A DNA stretch of 64,000 bases, from NCBI GenBank assembly GCA_963791225.1, contig CAWBRV010000006.1, positions 1 to 64,000 of the forward strand, in the 5' to 3' direction. Below the pieces are notes generated by a model. It was not told the origin of the DNA, searched no databases, and saw only the letters and a list, made by a program, of their open reading frames with translations. Below are positions 42,067 through 51,206 of the stretch, piece by piece (the first letter of the stretch is position 1; each line of letters starts with the position of its first letter). Source of the stretch: PALSA-612 sp963791225. GTDB lineage: Bacteria; Actinomycetota; Thermoleophilia; Gaiellales; Gaiellaceae. The position numbers and the translations under genes were made by a program.

Positions 42067-43048
42067 GCTCGCCGCGGTCGCTGAGGCGATCCGCGCCCAC
42101 GACCGCTTCCTGCTCGTCACGCACGAGAACCCGGACGGAGACGCGCTCGGTTCGATCCTCGGAACGAAGCTCGCGCTCGACCGGCTCGGCAAGGACAGCG
42201 TCATGTACCTCCCCGGCCAGACAGCGCCGCCGGCCGACTATGCGTTCCTGCCGCTCGACGAACTGCGCCGAGAGCTCCCGGACGACGCCGGCGAGCGGGT
42301 GCTGCTCGCGCTCGACTGCGCGAACGCGCTGCGGATGGGTGCCGCAGGGGAGCTCCTCCCGCGGGTGCCGCTCTCGATCGACGTCGACCACCATCACGAC
42401 AACTCGCGCTTCGCGGCGATCAACCACGTCGTCGCGGACGCGTCGTCGACGGGCGAGATCGTGCGCGACCTGCTCGGGCTGCTCGACGTATCTCTGACGC
42501 CCGCGATCGCGGAGGCGCTGTACGTCGCGCTCGTCACCGACACGGGGCGTTTCCAGTACACGAACACGACGCCGAAGGCGCTCCGCCTCGCGGCCGAACT
42601 GGTCGAGGCGGGCGTCGACGTCCAGCGCGTCTTCCAGGGGATCTACGAGTCGGTCGAGTTCGCCAAGTTGAAGCTGCTCGCGCGCGCGCTCGAACGGGCG
42701 CAGGTGTACGACGGCGGGCGGCTCGTGATCTCGTATCTGCTGCGGAGCGACTTCCACGAGCTGGGGGTGGGGGAGGAGTACGCCGAGGGGATCATCGACT
42801 ACCTGCGCTCCGTCGAGGGTGCCGAGCTGGCGGCGACGATCCGCGAGCCGCCCGAGCCCCCGGAGGCGCCGCGCCGGATCAGCCTGCGGGCCTCGAGCGA
42901 CGAGATCGACGTGTCCGCGATCGCCCGGCAGCGCGGGGGTGGAGGACACCGCCAGGCGGCCGGCTTCTCGAGCCCGGACTCGATCGAGGAGATCGTGGCG
43001 TTCATCCGCTCCGCGTTCGCCGCGTCGCATGCCACCGCGAGCTCTTAG
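42044..43048 (+). CDS. nrnA: DHH-family phosphoesterase, NrnA-like oligoribonuclease/pAp phosphatase
   Basis: A 334-residue protein. DHH domain metal residues lie in THENPDGDALGS, LALDCAN and SIDVDHHHDN; LVTDTGRFQYTNT follows, and a DHHA1 domain ends with the RQRGGGGHRQAAGFS motif. It degrades nano-RNA and/or 3'-phosphoadenosine-5'-phosphate. It sits between rbfA and truB as in other actinobacteria. Starts at 42044 or 42053 are both possible. Confidence 0.92.
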   Translation: MNPMPNSELAAVAEAIRAHDRFLLVTHENPDGDALGSILGTKLALDRLGKDSVMYLPGQTAPPADYAFLPLDELRRELPDDAGERVLLALDCANALRMGAAGELLPRVPLSIDVDHHHDNSRFAAINHVVADASSTGEIVRDLLGLLDVSLTPAIAEALYVALVTDTGRFQYTNTTPKALRLAAELVEAGVDVQRVFQGIYESVEFAKLKLLARALERAQVYDGGRLVISYLLRSDFHELGVGEEYAEGIIDYLRSVEGAELAATIREPPEPPEAPRRISLRASSDEIDVSAIARQRGGGGHRQAAGFSSPDSIEEIVAFIRSAFAASHATASS

Positions 43049-43805
43049 CCCTTCCGGTCTCGTCCTCGTCGACAAGCCGGCGGGGCCGTCCTCGTTCGCG
43101 ATCGTGAAGCGTCTTCGCGATCGGACGGGCGCTCGTGCCGGCCACGCCGGGACGCTCGACCCGTTCGCGACCGGGCTTCTCCTCGTCCTGCTCGGGGCGT
43201 CCACGCGGCTGGCGCAGTACCTCGTCGGCCTCGACAAGCGCTATCTGACGGAGATCGACCTCTCCGCGCGCACCGCGACCGGGGACGTCGAGGGAGAGGT
43301 CGTCGAGCGGCACGAGCCGCCTTCGCCGGCGGAACTGGAGACGCGGCTCGACGCCCTGAGCGGCGAGATCGAGCTGCCGGTCCCGGCCGCATCGGCGGTC
43401 AAGATCGACGGCGAGCGCGCCTACCGCCTTGCAAGACGCGGCGTGGCGGTCGAGATGCCGCTCCGCCGCTCGATGGTCCACGCGCTCGACCTGATCGGCT
43501 ACGAGGAGGGCGTCACGACACTCGATCTGCGCGTCTCCTCCGGCACGTACGTCCGCGCGATCGCCGAGGAGCTCGGCGGGCACTGCGTGACGCTGCGCCG
43601 CACGGAGGTCGGGCCGTTTCCGGTCACAGATGCGGACGAGGCTCGGATCCTGCCGCCCGGGGAGGCGCTCTCCTTCCTCCCGGCGGTCGAGGTCGACGAT
43701 GCCGCTGCGGCCGCGATCCGACAGGGCCGACGGCGCATCGAGGAGCGCGTGCGCGTCTTCTGCGGCGGCGAGCTCGTCGCAGTCAACGGAACGGTGCTCC
43801 CGTGA
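43029..43805 (+). CDS. truB: tRNA pseudouridine(55) synthase
   Basis: A 258-residue protein: VLVDKPAGPSSFAIV, the catalytic motif GHAGTLDPFATGLLLV with the nucleophile Asp, and SGTYVRAIAEELG. It makes pseudouridine 55 in the T loop. The PUA-like C-terminal part is short. It overlaps nrnA by 20 bp and ribF by 4 bp. Confidence 0.94.
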   Translation: MPPRALSPSGLVLVDKPAGPSSFAIVKRLRDRTGARAGHAGTLDPFATGLLLVLLGASTRLAQYLVGLDKRYLTEIDLSARTATGDVEGEVVERHEPPSPAELETRLDALSGEIELPVPAASAVKIDGERAYRLARRGVAVEMPLRRSMVHALDLIGYEEGVTTLDLRVSSGTYVRAIAEELGGHCVTLRRTEVGPFPVTDADEARILPPGEALSFLPAVEVDDAAAAAIRQGRRRIEERVRVFCGGELVAVNGTVLP

Positions 43806-44668
43806 ACGTCGCCCGGTCGGCCGGCGAGCTCGACGCGCTCCCGCGCGCGGTGGCGATCGGCACCTTCGACGGCGTCCACCGCGGCCACCGGCGCGTGATC
43901 GGCGCCGCGGTCGAGACAGGTCTCGTGCCGACGGTCGTCACGTTCGACCCGCATCCGCGCATTGCGCTCGGCTACGGCGTCGAGCTCCTCTGCACGCTCG
44001 AGCGGCGGCTCGAGCTGATCGCGACCCTCGGCGTCGCCGACACGCTCGTCGTCCCGTTCGACTACGACCTGCAGCAACGCGAGCCGGAGGACTTCGCCCG
44101 AGACGTGCTCGGCGCGATCGGGACCGAGGTCGTGGTGGCAGGAGAGACGTTCCGGTTCGGACACCGCCGCCGCGGCGACCTCGAGCTCCTACGCGGACTC
44201 GGCTTCGACGCGCGGGCGGTGCCGTTCCTCGAGGGCGTCTCGTCGACGGAGATCCGGCGGCTCCTGCACGAGGGAGACCTGACCGCCGCAGCCGGGCAGC
44301 TCGGTCGCCCGCCGGAGGTCGAGGGCACCGTCGTCGTCGGCGACGAGCGCGGCGGCACGCTCGGCTTCCCGACCGCGAACCTCGCGGTCGACGCGCACCT
44401 GCTCGTTCCGGCCTACGGCATCTACGCCGGCGCGGCGCTCGGGACGCCGGCTGCGATCTCGATCGGCACGAACCCGCACTACGGAGGCCTGGAGCGGAAG
44501 ATCGAGGCATTTCTGCTCGACTTCGAAGGCGACCTCTACGGGCGGCGGCTCGTGGTCGAGCTCTGGCAGCGCCTCCGTGACGAGCGGGTGTTCGAGAGCG
44601 AGCAGGCGCTGATCGACCAGATCGCCCGCGACGTCGAGCAGACCCGGGCGGCGCGCCGTCCGGGCTAG
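43802..44668 (+). CDS. ribF: Bifunctional riboflavin kinase / FAD synthetase
   Basis: A 288-residue protein. The N-terminal nucleotidyltransferase domain reads AIGTFDGVHRGHRRV and VSSTEIRRLL; the C-terminal kinase domain reads TLGFPTANL, PAYGIYAG and IGTNPHYGG, ending in the usual helix. It makes FMN and FAD. It starts at GTG 43802, overlapping the truB stop, and its end overlaps the convergent ggt gene by 4 bp. Confidence 0.94.
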   Translation: MNVARSAGELDALPRAVAIGTFDGVHRGHRRVIGAAVETGLVPTVVTFDPHPRIALGYGVELLCTLERRLELIATLGVADTLVVPFDYDLQQREPEDFARDVLGAIGTEVVVAGETFRFGHRRRGDLELLRGLGFDARAVPFLEGVSSTEIRRLLHEGDLTAAAGQLGRPPEVEGTVVVGDERGGTLGFPTANLAVDAHLLVPAYGIYAGAALGTPAAISIGTNPHYGGLERKIEAFLLDFEGDLYGRRLVVELWQRLRDERVFESEQALIDQIARDVEQTRAARRPG

Positions 44669-46042
44669 AGCTCGAGCGCGGCGCCGTCGCGGCGTGGATC
44701 CGCAGCAGGCGCCGCGGCGAGAGACGAGGCTCGTGCCGCCGAAGTAGTGGTGACGATCAGGCCAGCGGCGGACCGTCCGGCCGGCCGCCTCGAGCCGCAC
44801 CAGCGCCTCCTCGTCGACACCCGGCTCGGCATTGATCGTCGATCCTGTCGGGTGGACGCGCGGCCGGTCGACCGCCTGCTGCGGCGCCAGCCCCTCGTCG
44901 AGCACCCCGGCGGCGACCGAGACGAACGCCGTTCGCAGCCGCGTGCCGCCGGCAGAGCCGATCGCCAGCACGAGCCCGTCGTCGTCGAGCGCGACCGCCG
45001 GCGACATCATGCTCTGCATCCGCGTCCCGGCCACCAGGGGCGCGTCGACGAGGTCGTGCTCGCCGAGCATGCTGTTCAGGTGCAGGTCGAGGCCCGGCAG
45101 GAAGTCGCCGGAGCCGAGTCCGAGGCTCGACGTCAGCACGACTGCGCGGCCGTCGCCGTCGGCGACACACAGGTTCGTCGTGTGCCCTTCCGGGCCGTCG
45201 TCCTCGAAGACGTCCACGAGGGCCAGCACGCGTTCGGTCGCCGAAAGTCCGCTGAGCCGCGGGATCCTCCTCAGTAGCTCCGGCACGCCCGAAAGGCCGC
45301 CCCGGGTCAGGAAGCGCGTGCCCGCATAGGGGATCTCGACCGGCTCCGCCCAGTGCGCTTCGTATGCCTCGAGGTCGCTCCGCGTCACGACCGTCCCGTC
45401 CACCGCGAGTAGCGCCTCGGCGATCGAGCCGCGGTACACGCTCGCTGCCCCTTCGGCGGCGACCGTCTCGAGCGCGGCGACGAGGCCGGGCTGCTCGAGC
45501 CGCGCGCCGGCCGCAAGCGGCGTCCCGCCCGGTGCGTACAGCGCGGCTCCGCGGTTCATGGTCATCACCGGCTCGAGCATGGCCAGACAGGCCGCGTGCC
45601 GCGGCGGCAGGTCGGTTCCGTCCCGGGCAAGTCGCAGCGCGGGCTCGACGAGCCGGGCCCAGGGAAGCCGCCCGTGCCCGCGCCAGAGCGCGTCGAGCCC
45701 GGCGGGCAGCCCGGGCACGCCGCACGACGCCGGCCCGACTGCGTAGTACACCGTCTCCTCGCCGAACGGCACCGGCACGTCCAGCATCGGCGGCCCCGAG
45801 CCGCTCGGTACGGACACGAAGCAGTCGAGGTTCCGCGCGCGCCGGCCGTCCCACACGATCGCGTGCCCGCCGCCCAAGAGCCCCGTCATCACCGTCTCGG
45901 CGACACAGGACGCGAGCGACGCCGCGACCGCCGCGTCGGCGGCGGTTCCGCCCTCCGCGAGGATCTCGAGCCCTGCCGCCGCGGTTGCCGGATGGCCCGC
46001 GGCGACCGACGCCCTCACACCGCACTGCGTTCGAACAGCCAT
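44665..46042 (-). pseudogene. ggt: Gamma-glutamyltransferase family protein, frameshift near the C terminus
   Basis: From ATG 46042 the frame reads an Ntn-hydrolase GGT: AAGLEILAEGGTAADAAVAA, GGGHAIVWDG, and the self-cleavage/nucleophile region GHTTNLCVADGDG, then SMMSPAVALDDDG and GSAGGTRLRTAF. Near 44735 a one-base break separates HHYFGGTSLVS from its natural ending AAAPAADPRRDGAALEL, which stops at 44665. Without repair the frame runs on into antisense of ribF, giving a false 617-residue product. It is cytoplasmic or non-classically exported; no signal peptide is seen. It cleaves gamma-glutamyl amides. Confidence 0.87.
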
Positions 46043-47298
46043 CCGTAACGGAGCACCTCGCCGCCGCGGAGGAACTCCGCTGAGTCGCCGCGCTCTTCGC
46101 CGTCGCGCACCATGAACCAGTCGGGCGCTACGGGCCGGAGGTGGGACGCCGGGTGCTCGACCCGCTCGCCCGTGAACTGGTCGACCTGGCCCCAGGCGAT
46201 GTCGAGCCCGCCCGCACCCGCGGACACGACCACGTCGGCGCCGAGCGGCTCGCGGTACGTGCCCGCCAGTCCCTCCAGGAGCTCGAACGGGAGCTCGATC
46301 TCCGGCGGCAACCGACGCCCGAGCCCGATCGCAGCCAGCACGTCCTCGCGCACGAGATGGCCGCGGCCCGAGTTCGTGAGCACGACGACGGCGGTGTCCT
46401 CCTCCGGGACGAGGATCAGGCCGGACGCGAATCCGGGGACGGAACCGCCGTGCTCGAGCACCGGCCGCTCGCGACCGCGCCAGGAGAACAGCCCGAGGCC
46501 GTAGTCCGCCTCCGGGTCCGCCTCGACCTGCGCGGTCTGCATCTCCTGGATCGATTCCGCGCCGAGCGGACCGGGGCCGCCGAGCTGATGCGCGGCGAAG
46601 GACAGCAGGTCGTCCACGCAGGAGAACAGCCCGCCCGAGGGTCGGCGCGCGCGCGGGTAGGGCAGAGGCTCGGCAACCCGATGCTCGCGCGAGCCCGGGT
46701 CGGCGTCGTGCCCTTCGGCGGACGACGGTCCGGGCGCGAAGCCGGTCCGACCCATGCCGAGAGGCTCAAGCACGCGGACGCGCATCGCCTCTTCGAACGT
46801 CCGGTCCGTCGCCCGCTCGACGAGCGCCCCGGCCAGCCAGTAGCCCGCGTTGCAGTACGCGAAGTGCTCGCCGGGCCCGACCGGCCCTGCCGGCACCTCG
46901 TCCTCGACGAGCCGCTGCAAGGCGTCGTCGTCGTCGCCGTATTCCGAGAGCTGCCGCGGCCAGTCGCCCGCGAGCCCGGCCTGGTGCGAAAGCAGGTGCC
47001 GGAGCGTGATCGCGGGCCAGGGAAGGCGCAGGCCGGCCAGCGGCTCGTCCAGCGCGATCCGCCGCTCCTCGACGAGCCCGAGCACGAGCGCGGCGACGTG
47101 CGGCTTCGTGATCGAGGCGATGCGGAAGGTCGTCTCGGGCCGCACCGGCTCCCCCGTCGCCAGGCTCGCGACACCGAACGTCCGCACGGCCCGCTCCCCG
47201 CGCGAGAGGACGCCCACCGACAGCCCGGGCACACCGTGGCGCTCGAGGCCGGCCGGTGCCTCGGCGTCGATCGTCGCGATCAGCGAAGCCGCGTCCAC
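46015..47298 (-). CDS. Serine hydrolase of the beta-lactamase/class C (penicillin-binding) family
   Basis: A 427-residue protein. The catalytic Ser-x-x-Lys lies in IASITKPH (about residues 61-68), Tyr-x-Asn in FAYCNAGYW and the third motif HGG in LEHGGSVPGF. A C-terminal beta-rich extension is present. Relatives include esterases, D-aminopeptidases and EstB-type enzymes rather than true lactamases. No signal peptide is present. It overlaps ggt by 28 bp, suggesting joint expression and a role in gamma-glutamyl or D-amino peptide breakdown (inference). Confidence 0.87.
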   Translation of the reverse strand: MDAASLIATIDAEAPAGLERHGVPGLSVGVLSRGERAVRTFGVASLATGEPVRPETTFRIASITKPHVAALVLGLVEERRIALDEPLAGLRLPWPAITLRHLLSHQAGLAGDWPRQLSEYGDDDDALQRLVEDEVPAGPVGPGEHFAYCNAGYWLAGALVERATDRTFEEAMRVRVLEPLGMGRTGFAPGPSSAEGHDADPGSREHRVAEPLPYPRARRPSGGLFSCVDDLLSFAAHQLGGPGPLGAESIQEMQTAQVEADPEADYGLGLFSWRGRERPVLEHGGSVPGFASGLILVPEEDTAVVVLTNSGRGHLVREDVLAAIGLGRRLPPEIELPFELLEGLAGTYREPLGADVVVSAGAGGLDIAWGQVDQFTGERVEHPASHLRPVAPDWFMVRDGEERGDSAEFLRGGEVLRYGWLFERSAV

Positions 47299-47320
47299 GG
47301 AAGCCGTACCCTACTCGGCC

Positions 47321-48115
47321 ATGGACGACCCGCTGACCGTCGCACAGCACGCCGCGGACGAGCTTCGGAGCCGCTCGGGAATCGACTCGTTCGACATCGC
47401 CGTCGTCCTCGGCTCGGGCTGGAAGCGGGCCGCCGAGGCGCTCGGCGAGCCGGCCGCCGACCTGACCCTGACCGACCTGCCCGGCTTCGCAACGACCTCG
47501 GTCGGCGGCCACGAGGGACGCGTCCTTGCCGTCGAACGTGGCACCCGGCGCGTCCTCGTCTTCCTCGGACGTACGCACCTCTACGAAGGGCACGGCGTGG
47601 CCGCGGTCGCGCACGGCATGCGCACGGCCGTGCAGGCGGGCTGCGGTGTCGTCGTGCTCACGAACGCCTGCGGCGGGATCGACACGAGCCTCAGGCCGGG
47701 CGAGCCGGTGCTGATCTCCGACCACATCTCGATGACCGCGACCTCGCCGCTCGTCGGCGCGCAGTTCGTCGACCTCACCGACCTCTACGCAGCGCGGCTC
47801 CGCGCGATTGCCCACGAGGTCGATCCGAGTCTGCGCGAGGGCGTGTACGCGCACTGGCCCGGCCCGGCGTTCGAAACGCCGGCCGAGATCCGCATGCTGC
47901 GCACGCTCGGCGCCGACCTCGTCGGCATGTCGACGGTCCCGGAGGCGATCGCCGCACACGCGCTCGGCGCCGAGGTGCTCGCGATCTCCCTCGTGACGAA
48001 CCCGGCCGCCGGTCTCGGCGACGAGAAACTGTCCCACCTGGACGTGATGGCGATGGGCGAGGCCTCCGCAGAGCGCTGTGCCGGCCTGCTCACGCGCATC
48101 CTCGACCGGCTCTGA
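47321..48115 (+). CDS. Purine-nucleoside phosphorylase
   Basis: A 264-residue trimeric-type PNP: VVLGSGWKRAAE (phosphate loop), FLGRTHLYEGHG, LTNACGGIDTSLRPG, HWPGPAFETPAEIRML and MSTVPEAIAAHALGAEVLAISLVTNPAAG. It splits purine nucleosides with phosphate. Divergent from the beta-lactamase-fold gene (22 bp). A TACCCT box ends 8 nt before the ATG. Confidence 0.94.
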   Translation: MDDPLTVAQHAADELRSRSGIDSFDIAVVLGSGWKRAAEALGEPAADLTLTDLPGFATTSVGGHEGRVLAVERGTRRVLVFLGRTHLYEGHGVAAVAHGMRTAVQAGCGVVVLTNACGGIDTSLRPGEPVLISDHISMTATSPLVGAQFVDLTDLYAARLRAIAHEVDPSLREGVYAHWPGPAFETPAEIRMLRTLGADLVGMSTVPEAIAAHALGAEVLAISLVTNPAAGLGDEKLSHLDVMAMGEASAERCAGLLTRILDRL

Positions 48116-48133
48116 ACGCGCTTCAACGGCTGG

Positions 48134-48139
48134 TACCCT
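48134..48139 (+). promoter_or_regulatory. Putative -10 box (TACCCT) of rpsO-pnp
   Basis: TACCCT with CTGAAC 16 bp upstream (48112-48117) as a weak -35. It lies in the gap after the phosphorylase gene and would leave an rpsO leader of about 75 nt. Confidence 0.4.
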
Positions 48140-48221
48140 GTTTTCGGACCGCAGCCTCGGCCGCACGCGTGGCTTCCTACGCGACGTGCTGGGACTGCGG
48201 AGACGTCTACACGGAGGTTGC

Positions 48222-48491
48222 ATGACTCTCACCAAGGAAGCGAAGCAGGGGATCTTCGAGAAGCACGGCCATCACGGCTCCGACACGGGTTCGACGGAGG
48301 TGCAGGTGGCGCTCCTGACGACGCGCATCACCGAGCTCACCGAGCACATGCGCGCGCACCCGAAGGACCACCATTCGCGGCGCGGCCTGCTCAAGCTCGT
48401 CGGTCGCCGGCGTCGGCTGCTCGACTATCTGCAACGCACGAACGTCGAGGGCTATCGCGCCCTCATCAAGGAGCTCGGCCTGCGCCGCTAG
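48222..48491 (+). CDS. rpsO: 30S ribosomal protein S15
   Basis: An 89-residue protein: FEKHGHHGSDTGSTEVQVALLTTRI and HSRRGLLKLVGRRRRLLDYL are the S15 signature. GGAGG precedes the ATG at 48222. It is followed by pnp, the usual order. Confidence 0.96.
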   Translation: MTLTKEAKQGIFEKHGHHGSDTGSTEVQVALLTTRITELTEHMRAHPKDHHSRRGLLKLVGRRRRLLDYLQRTNVEGYRALIKELGLRR

Positions 48492-48510
48492 GCACGAGCG
48501 GAAACGGACC

Positions 48511-48586
48511 GGAGAGTGGAAGTTTGAGCGAGTCGCGGCCAGTCCGGGACTGACTCAAACCTCCACTCTCCACGAAGAAGTGGAGG
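48511..48586 (+). promoter_or_regulatory. pnp leader: 18-nt stem with an alternative pairing that hides the pnp Shine-Dalgarno
   Basis: Arm A (48511-48528) pairs with arm B (48554-48571) at 17 of 18 positions, around a 25-nt loop that contains a short inner stem (AGTC/GACT). Arm B also contains CCTCCACT (48560-48567), exactly complementary to AGTGGAGG (48579-48586), which includes the pnp ribosome site. Arm B can thus pair with arm A (ribosome site free) or with the ribosome site (closed), but not both. Confidence 0.75.
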
Positions 48587-48591
48587 ACTAC

Positions 48592-51075
48592 ATGAGTATT
48601 GCCACCGAGCAACCAACATCGGTCTCGGTGACCGTCGGGGACGAGGAAATCGTCTTCGAGACTGGCAAGCTGGCCAAGCAGGCCGACGGCGCCGTCCTCG
48701 TCCGCTCGGGCGAGACGATGGTGCTGGCGACGGCGCAGGGGCGGATGGAGGCGCGCGAAGGCGCGGACTTCTTCCCGCTCACCGTCGACGTCGAGGAGCG
48801 CATGTACGCCGCCGGGAAGATCCCCGGCGGTTTCTTCAAGCGCGAGGGCAGGCCGACCGAGCGGGCGATCCTGACCGCGCGGATGATCGACCGCCCGATC
48901 CGGCCGTTGTGGCCGAAGGGGTTCCGGAACGAGGTGCAGGTGATCTGCACGACGCTCTCCGCCGACCTCGTGACCCCGCACGACATCCTCTGCATCAACG
49001 GCGCCTCGGCGGCGCTGATGCTCTCGCCGTTGCCCTTCATGGGGCCGGTCGGAGGCGTGCGGATCGGGATGGTCGACGGCGAGCTCGTCGTCAACCCGAC
49101 CCTGCAGACGATCGAGGAGTCCACCCTTGACCTGATCGTCGTCGGCACGAAGGACGGCCTGACGATGGTCGAGGCGGGCGCCCAGGAGGTTCCCGAGGAC
49201 ACGCTCCTGCAGGCGTTCGAGATCGCACACCGCGAGATCGTCAAGCTCTGCGAGGCCCAGGAGGAGCTCCGCGAGAAGGCTGGCAAGCCCAAGTGGCTCG
49301 AGCCCGAGGTGACTGCCGACCTGAAGGCTCGCTACGGCGAGATGCTGAAGCAGGAGATCGCGACGCACGGCCTCCGCGAGGCGGGACCGGTCGTCGAGAC
49401 GATCGAGAGCGAGCTCTGCCCCGACCTGACGATGGAGTCCACCGAGGACGACATCCTCAAGCGCGTCCAGGTTCGCTCGAGCCTCGCAGCATTGCTCGAG
49501 TCGGCCCGGATGGAAGCCGTCGAACGACCTGTGCGGGAGCAGTTCCTACCCGACCTCGAGGCGCTGACCGAGGCCGAGCAGGACTCGAAGGAGCTGAAGT
49601 CCGCCAAGCGGAGCCTGCTCTTCGACCGCATCATCGACGGCGCGCAGCTCCCGTTCCCGGTCGGCACCGCCGCCGAGGGCGAGGCGCCGGTCAAGGACAC
49701 GATGACGAAGCAGTTCCTCAAGCGTGCGGCCGACGCGATCTACAAGGACCTCGTCCGCAAGAAGATCGCGGTGCACAAGCGCCGTCCCGACGGTCGTGGC
49801 AGCGAGGACATCCGCGCGATCACCTGCGAGGTCGGCGTCTCGGCGCGAACGCACGGCTCGGCGCTGTTCACGCGTGGCCAGACGCAGATCATGTCGCTGC
49901 TCACCCTCGGCACCGCCAAGGAGGGCCAGCGCATCGACGACCTGTCGCTCGAGGCCGAACGCCGCTACATGCACCACTACAACTTCCCGCCCTACTCGGT
50001 CGGGGAGACGGGCTTCATGCGGGGCCCGAAGCGGCGTGACATCGGCCACGGGGCGCTCGCACAGCGGGCCCTCGAGCCGGTGATCCCGACGGCGGAGGAG
50101 TTCCCGTACACGATCCGCATCGTCTCCGAGACGCTGGAGTCGAACGGCTCCTCGTCGATGGGCTCGGTCTGCGGCTCGACGCTCGCTCTGATGGACGCCG
50201 GCGTGCCGATCAAGCGTCCGATCGGCGGTATCGCGATGGGCCTCGTCAAGGAGGGCGACGACTACGTCATCCTCACCGACATCCAGGGGGCGGAGGACCA
50301 CCTCGGCGACATGGACTTCAAGGTCGCCGGGTCACGGGACGGCATCACCGCCCTGCAGATGGACATCAAGATCACCGGCGTCACGCAGGAGATCATGCGG
50401 ACGGCGCTCGACCAGGCCCGCCGGGCCCGCGAGTTCATTCTCGACAAGATGGCCGAGGCGATGCCGGAGTCGCGGGCGACGCTCCGCGACCACGCGCCGC
50501 GGATCTCGACGATCAAGATCAACCCCGAGTTCATCGGGATGGTCATCGGCAAGGGCGGCGAGACGATCCGCGGGCTCGAGGCCGACCACGACGTCCAGAT
50601 CGACATCGAGGAGGACGGGACGATTCTCGTCTACGCGACCGAGGGGACCAAGTCCGAGGCCGCGATCGCGGCGATCGATGCCCTGACGAAGGAGCCCGAG
50701 GTCGGCGACGAGTACACGGGCAAGGTCGTCAAGACGACGCAGTTCGGCGCCTTCGTCGAGCTGAAGAAGGGCACCGACGGGCTGCTCCACGTCTCGAACG
50801 TCGGCCCGGGCCGCGTCGCGCACATCGAAGACGTGATGTCGCGCGGCGACGTGCTCGACGTGATCGTGCAGGAGGTCGACAAGGAGCGGGGCCGGATCGG
50901 CCTCAAGCTCGTGGCCAAGCACGAGAACGGCAGCCTCGTCCAGCCCGAGGAGCTGATCGAGCGGGCGAAGAACGCTCCGCCGCGGCCCGAAGGCGAGGAT
51001 CGGCCGCGCGGCGGCGACCGTGGCCGCAGCGGCGGACGCGGCGGCGGACGCGACCGCGGCCCGCGTCGCGACTAG
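48592..51075 (+). CDS. pnp: Polyribonucleotide nucleotidyltransferase (PNPase)
   Basis: An 827-residue protein: two RNase PH domains (FFPLTVDVEERMYAAGKIPGGF... and ... RTHGSALFTRGQTQ, with ESNGSSSMGSVCGSTLALMDAGV around the catalytic site), a KH domain (PEFIGMVIGKGGETIRGLE), an S1 domain (VGDEYTGKVVKTTQFGAFVEL) and an Arg/Gly-rich tail (RGGDRGRSGGRGGG). It degrades RNA 3'-5' with phosphate. ATG 48592 is chosen from the GGAGG 6 nt upstream; the in-frame ATG at 48580 lies inside that site. Confidence 0.96.
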   Translation: MSIATEQPTSVSVTVGDEEIVFETGKLAKQADGAVLVRSGETMVLATAQGRMEAREGADFFPLTVDVEERMYAAGKIPGGFFKREGRPTERAILTARMIDRPIRPLWPKGFRNEVQVICTTLSADLVTPHDILCINGASAALMLSPLPFMGPVGGVRIGMVDGELVVNPTLQTIEESTLDLIVVGTKDGLTMVEAGAQEVPEDTLLQAFEIAHREIVKLCEAQEELREKAGKPKWLEPEVTADLKARYGEMLKQEIATHGLREAGPVVETIESELCPDLTMESTEDDILKRVQVRSSLAALLESARMEAVERPVREQFLPDLEALTEAEQDSKELKSAKRSLLFDRIIDGAQLPFPVGTAAEGEAPVKDTMTKQFLKRAADAIYKDLVRKKIAVHKRRPDGRGSEDIRAITCEVGVSARTHGSALFTRGQTQIMSLLTLGTAKEGQRIDDLSLEAERRYMHHYNFPPYSVGETGFMRGPKRRDIGHGALAQRALEPVIPTAEEFPYTIRIVSETLESNGSSSMGSVCGSTLALMDAGVPIKRPIGGIAMGLVKEGDDYVILTDIQGAEDHLGDMDFKVAGSRDGITALQMDIKITGVTQEIMRTALDQARRAREFILDKMAEAMPESRATLRDHAPRISTIKINPEFIGMVIGKGGETIRGLEADHDVQIDIEEDGTILVYATEGTKSEAAIAAIDALTKEPEVGDEYTGKVVKTTQFGAFVELKKGTDGLLHVSNVGPGRVAHIEDVMSRGDVLDVIVQEVDKERGRIGLKLVAKHENGSLVQPEELIERAKNAPPRPEGEDRPRGGDRGRSGGRGGGRDRGPRRD

Positions 51076-51079
51076 ATAG

Positions 51080-51108
51080 CACGGGGGAAACCGGCGGTTT
51101 CCCCCGTG
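51080..51108 (+). terminator. Hairpin terminator after pnp
   Basis: A perfect 13-bp stem, CACGGGGGAAACC (51080-51092) with GGTTTCCCCCGTG (51096-51108), and a 3-nt loop, 4 nt after the pnp stop. Confidence 0.75.
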
Positions 51109-51206
51109 AGCTCCCTTCCCTCGCCGGAGCGCGTGCCGCGTGTCGGTGCGCCTCCGGCCGAGTGAAGCGGCTACTACCGGAGCAACCCCGCCCCTAGGTT
51201 TCGGGA

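Noticed and set aside
44189..44664. C-terminal 160 residues of the long gamma-glutamyltransferase frame
   Set aside because: They are antisense to ribF and arise from the frameshift near 44735; the natural ending stops at 44665.
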